From: Amycolatopsis pretoriensis
GTDB taxonomy: Bacteria; Actinomycetota; Actinomycetes; Mycobacteriales; Pseudonocardiaceae
Assembly (NCBI RefSeq): GCF_900107925.1
Contig: NZ_FNUJ01000001.1
Span: forward strand, 868,001 to 932,000
DNA: 64,000 bases
Reading direction: 5' to 3'
In this document: piece after piece, positions 60,601 to 64,000 of the stretch
Layout: every line of letters begins with the position of its first letter
How positions within the stretch are numbered: position 1 is the stretch's first letter
The notes under the pieces: model-generated
What the model was told of the DNA's origin: nothing
The model's database searches: none
What the model saw: only the letters and a program-made list of their open reading frames with translations
Program-made: the position numbers and the translations under genes

Positions 60601-60755
60601 CGGACATCTCGAGGCTGGAGCGCGCGCAGTTCTACGTGGCGGGCGAGGCGTTCGGGTTCCGCCAGGTGGCGACGCCGCTGTGCCTGTCCCACCACCCGGC
60701 GAGCCCCTTGAGACTGGAGGAGGTCCTCGCCCGGGCGCGCGACGAGGCGGAGTAG
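57684..60755 (+). CDS. Large dual-P-loop ATPase (AAA-like + HerA/FtsK-like)
   Basis: 1023 residues from ATG 57684, overlapping the previous stop (ATGA). The first ATPase has Walker A GLKGVGKTHLLG (about 63-74) and Walker B VVIAVDQLDTLV. A long helical middle follows, with an acidic EKLQAEAEPEKLLAEK stretch. The second ATPase has Walker A AGSGSGKTVLLRR (Lys about 649), VLDPNNDLARLG, Walker B ALFVMDEAQTM (about 887-895) and GLLFATQAPKGLHNQVVGN, the HerA/VirB4-type pattern. HerA ATPases pump or translocate DNA and are frequent cores of defence systems. A hairpin terminator overlaps its stop. Confidence 0.88.
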   Translation: MMDELKALATLSFDWADTPDHVWRDSPYHVDGLHADALAALDTGIRDAVASDGPSPIGLVMRGLKGVGKTHLLGLVRRQVHRARGYFFLDDVTAAEAFWENTAEALRRGLARPDDSGESQLKSFLLRVCLRAQVSAEVTATIRRGRGLTAADVEAFVDGVATLDEMVADECGDTARALVLIASRDRSAKYIGEDFLDGDTELTSEAREWNIYSRPKPSRVLVQEITRLLALTGPVVIAVDQLDTLVARSKQGMLGEGVGDDPLVAQIADGLMGLREVTHKTLTVLACLPSTWEQIKSKAAGTVPDRFRESLMLGRIVDAEVGRALVAKRLGVAYQAMEFTPPHPTWPVAPTAFDEPWEQWTPRELLKRIGAHIDACLRAGQVRELLSFDEKAVVPVAPVRTAVESDRFADLDAEFEKLQAEAEPEKLLAEKTVDKAMPDLLSAALRCWVTEVGDDDMEWSCERQNGRTEVHAWLTRTLDEAADLQEHWAFRVIAARDPRAALSRFRKARSAAGQLQGADNRHLVILRDAWGRGAKTREEVAKFTTAGGRTIPPSPSDVKTFWALQKMLGNGGRELHEWLIDRRPASRSELLSAVLPEKPSGQPSEGTHPPPAEGEITLGTVVGSGEPVRVELSALRKHAAVFAGSGSGKTVLLRRIVEECALLGVSAIVLDPNNDLARLGDPWPAPPDGWGPDDAQLAKRYLAETDVVVWTPGRATGRPLAFQPLPDFAGVLDDSDEFGAAVEVAVATLAPQARLTGSTAKTNIGLAVLRQAVVRHARTGSRSLPDLIELLTDLPEDVSNLNDAPRIAAGLAEVLKAAMVNDPLFAGGGEPVDPGALLTPAEGKRARVSVISFVGLQAEEQRQNFVNQLQMELFAWIKRHPAGDRPLGALFVMDEAQTMASSGSLTASTRSTIVLASQARKYGLGLLFATQAPKGLHNQVVGNAMTQFFGRLNSPAQIAAANELARAKGSPVADISRLERAQFYVAGEAFGFRQVATPLCLSHHPASPLRLEEVLARARDEAE

Positions 60756-60781
60756 CGGCCCCGGTGGGGGACCGGGGCCGC
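60755..60781. terminator. Bidirectional hairpin terminator
   Basis: A perfect 11-bp stem GCGGCCCCGGT / ACCGGGGCCGC with a five-G loop lies between the convergent ATPase and KAS III genes. Confidence 0.8.
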
Positions 60782-60788
60782 CGTCACC

Positions 60789-61742
60789 TCACGCGTGGCG
60801 GAAGCACAGCGTCCCCCACTGGAAGCCCGCCCCGATCGACGACATCACGTACGTGTCGCCGGGACGCACCTCGCCGGCCGCGAAGCGGGCGTGCAACACC
60901 GTGAACACGCCTGCCGATCCCGTGTTGCCCAACGTGTCCACTGTGACCGGTGCCCGGGTGCGGTCGATGCCGAGCTTGTCCAGGGCCGCCGTGATGATGT
61001 TCAGGTTCGCCTGGTGCAGGAAGAAGTGCGTGACCTCCTCCACCGGCACGCCGGCCTCGTCGGTCGCGCGCAGGATGCTGTCCGGCAGGCACCTCGTCGC
61101 CGTTTCCCACACCGCGCGGCCGTTCATCTTCAGGTACGAGCCGGGCGCCGGGATCTCGACGTCGTAGGACAGCTCGGCGCCGAAGTCCCAGCCCAGCAGG
61201 CCGCCCTGCGGGGACGCCGCGCGCGTGAGGACCGCCGCGCCCGCCGCGTCGCCGAAGAACACCCTCGTCGTGCGGTCCGCCGGGTCCGTCACGCGGGACG
61301 CGCAGTCGGCCGCCAGGACCAGGACCGTCCGGGCCGCCGACGTCTGCAGCAGGTGCGCGGCCAGGAACAGCGCCTGGACGCCGTTGGCGCACGCCGCCTG
61401 CGTGACGTCCAGCGTGAGCGCGCGATCCGCGCCGAGCAACTCCTTCACGATCAGGGCCGTCGACGGCAGCGGCTGGTCGTAGGTGTACGTGCCGACGATG
61501 ATGGCGTCGACGTCGCGGGCCGTCAGCCCGGCGGCCGCCAGCGCCGGGCGGGCCGCCGCCGCGCACATGTCCGATGTCGAGCGGTCCGGCGCCAGCCGGC
61601 GCCGGACGCGGATGCCGGTGCGGCTGACGATCCACTCGTCCGAAGTGTCCAGTGTGGACGCCAGCTCGGCGTTGGTCACGACCTCCGGCGGCAGGTGGAC
61701 GCCGGTGCCCGCGATCGCCACGGGAACGGACAGCGCGCTCAC
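60789..61742 (-). CDS. 3-oxoacyl-ACP synthase III (KAS III) family protein
   Basis: 317 residues from GTG 61742, overlapping the upstream stop (GTGA). The thiolase fold shows AIAGTGVHLPPEVVTN, DEWIVSRTGIRVRRRL, Cys about 118 in TQAACANGVQ, His in FFLHQANLNI and Asn in TLGNTGSAG, a full Cys-His-Asn triad. Close coupling to a two-domain acyltransferase-like/ThiF gene, not to fab genes, suggests a specialised condensation or acyl-transfer enzyme rather than housekeeping FabH. Confidence 0.92.
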   Translation of the reverse strand: MSALSVPVAIAGTGVHLPPEVVTNAELASTLDTSDEWIVSRTGIRVRRRLAPDRSTSDMCAAAARPALAAAGLTARDVDAIIVGTYTYDQPLPSTALIVKELLGADRALTLDVTQAACANGVQALFLAAHLLQTSAARTVLVLAADCASRVTDPADRTTRVFFGDAAGAAVLTRAASPQGGLLGWDFGAELSYDVEIPAPGSYLKMNGRAVWETATRCLPDSILRATDEAGVPVEEVTHFFLHQANLNIITAALDKLGIDRTRAPVTVDTLGNTGSAGVFTVLHARFAAGEVRPGDTYVMSSIGAGFQWGTLCFRHA

Positions 61743-63547
61743 CGGACACCGCCGGCGTAGACGTCGCGCGAGGGGTGCAGCTGCTCGCCGAGGTCGGTGT
61801 AGAACCGGCCGGACGCGCAGGGCTCGCCGAGCAGGACGCGCCGGGCCGCCTCGCCGCAGAGCGCGCCCCCGAGCGCGACGCCGGACGCCAATTGCGGCCA
61901 GCTGCTGAGCGTGCGGCCCAGCTCGCCGAACGACGCGGCCAGCTCCGGGCTGATCCGCCCGGCGTCGACCATCGCGAGGATGAGGTCCACCTTGTCCCGA
62001 GGCGCGAGGTCGAGCAGGTCGACGGACTTCACGTCGCCGAGCAGCCCGTGCAGCAGCGGCCGGTCGGGCTCGTGGTCGAACCGTTCGACGTCGAGCATGC
62101 CGCGGTCGTTGCAGTCCATCACGACCGGGATGCCGAGGTCGCGCGCGTGCTCGCGGGCGGCGATCTTCACCCACGGCGTGTCGCACTCCTCGACGAGCAG
62201 GTCGATCCCGCCGCGGAAGAAGTCCTCGATGGTGTCGGGGTTCAGGCCGTCGCGCTGGATCTCGATGTCCAGGTACGGGTCGATCTCGAACATCTGGCGT
62301 GCCGACAGCACCGTCTTGTTGACGCCGAGGTCGTGCACCCCGGCGCGCAGCCGGTTGAGGTTCGACAGCCCGAAGGCGTCGAAGTCGGCCAGCCTGAACG
62401 CGCCGCCGATGCCCTCGAGCGCGAACGTCAGCGCCGCGCTGTTGCCGACCGACAGGCCGATGACCCCGATGCGCTTGCCGAACAGCCGGCGCTGGTCCGG
62501 GCGCTCGATGCGGCCGCGGTTGCGGTCGGTCCGGACGAGCCGGAACTCCTCGCGCGGCAGCACGTGCACCAGCCGGCCCGACCACGGGTACCAGGCCCAG
62601 GTTCCGTACGTCCACGGCGGAACGCCCGCCAGCTGGTCCTGCTTGAGCCGCTCGATCTCGGCCTCGTCGCGGCACGACGGCTCGCGGCTGCGGACCAGTT
62701 CGGTCAGCTGGTCGTCGATCGTGTCGTGGACTTCGCGGACGTCTCCGGACGCCAAGAGCGCGTCCAGCGCGTCGTCCGCGGTGTGGAGCACCGGGCGCCA
62801 GACGTCGTGGTCCGGCGGGCCGATCAGGGTGACCGGCGCGGGACGGCGGGTGCGTGCCACGGCGGCCGGCTCGGCGGGCCCGCTCGCGGCGATGACGGGG
62901 AACTCGTCGCGCAGCCGGGTGACGAGGTCGTGGTGCCGCCCGCCGCCCTCGTCCGCGCGGTGCAGCAGGATCACGACGTCCTCGGTGTACTGCGGGACGT
63001 ACCTGCGGGTGCCGCGCACGGGCCGGAACCCGAACCGTTCGTGGAACTTGTCCTGGCCGTCCTTGGTGCCGGACGTGCCGATCATCGCCCGCGCGCCGAG
63101 GTGGTGGGCGGCGCCGATCGCCAGCGCGTTGAGGTACAGCCCGAGTCCGAGCTTGCGGGCGCGGTGCTCGACGACGAGCCGGCTGTGCTCGAACACGGCG
63201 GCTTCCGGAAGATCCTCGGCGGCGAGCAGGTCCTCGTAGCGGTCGTCGCCGAGGAACTCGCGCGACTGGAAGGGGACGCCGGAGTCCGGTGTGGACAGCC
63301 GGATGTACCCCAGCGGCGGCCCGGCGGGGCTGCGGCGGGCGATGAAGTGCCAGGCGCCGAAGTCGAGGGCCTGGTCGTCGGAGTGGGTGCCGTCGGCGCG
63401 GCGGAAGGCCGGGCGGCGCCCGTGGTCGAACAGGATCCGCGCGCGGAGTTCGCGGACGGCGTCGAGCGTCGAGCGGTCGCCGGTACCGGGGAACGCGGTG
63501 ACGTGCCAGTCCGGCGCGGGCGCGCCGGGGTGGTCCAGGTGGGTCAA
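61739..63547 (-). CDS. Fusion of an acyltransferase-like (GNAT/AHL-synthase-like) domain and a ThiF/E1 adenylyltransferase
   Basis: 602 residues. The likely start is TTG 63547, six bases after AAAAGG; no ATG or GTG with a ribosome site lies near. Residues about 15-200 resemble acyltransferases of the GNAT/autoinducer-synthase/N-acyl-amino-acid-synthase type (VRELRARILFDHGRRPAF, YIRLSTPDSGVPF, VFEHSRLVVEHRARKLGLG, IGTSGTKDGQDKFHERFGF). Residues about 340-560 are a ThiF/E1-like domain (GKRIGVIGLSVGNSAALTFA, RLADFDAFGLSNLNRL, LLVEECDTPWVKIAAREHA). The E1 part would adenylate a C-terminus or small acid. No CxxC zinc site is obvious. With the KAS III it may assemble an acylated small molecule. Confidence 0.8.
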   Translation of the reverse strand: MTHLDHPGAPAPDWHVTAFPGTGDRSTLDAVRELRARILFDHGRRPAFRRADGTHSDDQALDFGAWHFIARRSPAGPPLGYIRLSTPDSGVPFQSREFLGDDRYEDLLAAEDLPEAAVFEHSRLVVEHRARKLGLGLYLNALAIGAAHHLGARAMIGTSGTKDGQDKFHERFGFRPVRGTRRYVPQYTEDVVILLHRADEGGGRHHDLVTRLRDEFPVIAASGPAEPAAVARTRRPAPVTLIGPPDHDVWRPVLHTADDALDALLASGDVREVHDTIDDQLTELVRSREPSCRDEAEIERLKQDQLAGVPPWTYGTWAWYPWSGRLVHVLPREEFRLVRTDRNRGRIERPDQRRLFGKRIGVIGLSVGNSAALTFALEGIGGAFRLADFDAFGLSNLNRLRAGVHDLGVNKTVLSARQMFEIDPYLDIEIQRDGLNPDTIEDFFRGGIDLLVEECDTPWVKIAAREHARDLGIPVVMDCNDRGMLDVERFDHEPDRPLLHGLLGDVKSVDLLDLAPRDKVDLILAMVDAGRISPELAASFGELGRTLSSWPQLASGVALGGALCGEAARRVLLGEPCASGRFYTDLGEQLHPSRDVYAGGVR

Positions 63548-63940
63548 GTGTCGCCTTTTCTCCAGGAGGTGCGGGCGGAAGCGCCCGTGAGAAGGCCCCG
63601 GCCGGAAACGTGGTCCGGACCAGGGCGGGCGGAACGGTAGCAGCGGCCGCCGGCCCCGGCCGGGGACGTGGGAGCGCCGTCGTCGGTGCGGGAAATCCTT
63701 TACCCAGGCCGATTCTGACGCCCGGTGATGATTTCGACCCGCCGGTGACGGTGATCGGCGCCGGTTTTGACTCGATGGGGTGGCGGCTCGTTCCGGACAG
63801 CGACGGGCGCACGAACGGCTTCATCGCGGATCGCGGCAAGGCTTCACCCCGGCGGGGGAGAGATCATCTCGCGCGGGCTGTCGATCCGGCCGCTTCCCGT
63901 TCGACGCACCGGAGTAGCCCACTCGAGGAGGGAGTCCGCG
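63548..63940. other. Intergenic region, no gene seen
   Basis: 393 bp between divergent genes. It contains CCCCGGCCGGGG (63654-63665) and a modestly AT-rich TTTACCCAGGCCGATTCTGA stretch near 63698 that could hold promoters. Open frames here are shadows without ribosome sites. Confidence 0.5.
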
Positions 63941-64000
63941 ATGACCGGACCGATCAGGCTGTACATGACGACGTCGCTCGACGGTTTCGTGGCCGGGCCG
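63941..64000 (+). CDS. Dihydrofolate reductase family protein (partial)
   Basis: Starts at ATG 63941 with GGAGGGAG upstream and runs off the window after 20 residues (MTGPIRLYMTTSLDGFVAGP). The M-T-[ST]-SLDG-F-[VI] opening is typical of the RibD C-terminal/YwjB-like dihydrofolate reductase family of actinomycetes. Only the N-terminus is visible, so the function is not testable here. Confidence 0.7.
   Translation, partial: MTGPIRLYMTTSLDGFVAGP

Noticed and set aside
63654..63665. CCCCGGCCGGGG palindrome as an operator
   Set aside because: Such GC palindromes are expected by chance at this base composition.
61739..63839. A longer frame upstream of the KAS III gene
   Set aside because: It overlaps the better-supported ThiF fusion gene in another frame and has Arg/Pro-rich shadow composition.
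1..64000. CRISPR arrays, tRNA, rRNA, insertion sequences or prophage
   Set aside because: I saw no regular spacer arrays, no tRNA-like cloverleaf or CCA ends, no transposase or phage structural genes.

Overview
The window is very GC-rich, with dense genes, frequent GTG starts and third codon positions almost always G or C. The gene families are typical of filamentous actinomycetes: AfsR/SARP-type regulators, PucR and DeoR regulators, Tat-exported glycosidases, F420-type reductases and an LPXTG protein. The recurring 12-13 bp motif (G)TCCACTGTGGAC also fits Pseudonocardiaceae. I infer an Amycolatopsis-like organism from general impression, not from a database match. I see no tRNA, rRNA, CRISPR array or intact insertion sequence.

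Layout. 0-6 kb: a truncated membrane glycosyltransferase, a Thr-rich sortase-anchored surface protein, and a histidine kinase coupled to an unusual response regulator that carries a C-terminal SARP-like module. 6-21 kb: an STAS protein, a MerR/B12 regulator, a large Tat-exported GH2 glycosidase with two discoidin domains, a PucR regulator, a cysteine-desulfurase-like enzyme, a GT87-type mannosyltransferase, a MarR-controlled F420/FAD oxidoreductase pair, a decayed polysaccharide-export ATPase, an Fe-S photolyase and a DICT-domain protein.

22.4-34.2 kb is the first highlight. A leftward operon (secreted protein, FadD32-like acyl-AMP ligase, Pks13-like ACP-KS-AT-ACP-TE condensase, DHA2 exporter) is divergent from a rightward set (antigen-85-like acyltransferase, SDR reductase, lipid-type UGT glycosyltransferase). 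Together they look like a pathway that condenses two fatty acids, reduces the product, exports it, and glycosylates or transfers it. If the organism belongs to a mycolate-negative genus, this would be a mycolate-like lipid pathway in an unexpected host.

34-46 kb: RidA, a YdcF protein, catalase, a stand-alone LigD phosphoesterase domain, a DapA-like aldolase, a DUF998 protein, NAD kinase, and a TetR-controlled P450/hydrolase/SDR/Baeyer-Villiger operon. 46.9-52.5 kb: a complete fructose PTS locus (HPr, EIIBC, EIIA, FruK, DeoR repressor, and divergent EI) with three TGCCCGTT repeats between the divergent genes.

53.6-60.8 kb is the second highlight. A SEFIR-NPCBM protein is divergent from a tightly coupled TIR / KGGVGR-ATPase / small putative winged-helix protein / dual-P-loop HerA-like ATPase operon, which looks like an NTP-dependent conflict (defence) system. 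It is followed by an overlapping pair, a KAS III enzyme and a fusion of an acyltransferase-like domain with a ThiF/E1 domain, which may be a small biosynthetic unit. The window ends in a DHFR-family gene.

Two gene junctions (4.1-4.3 kb and 32.8-33.0 kb) carry short repeat-built ORFs joined by 4-bp stop/start overlaps on both sides. A third, more decayed example may follow the PucR gene.
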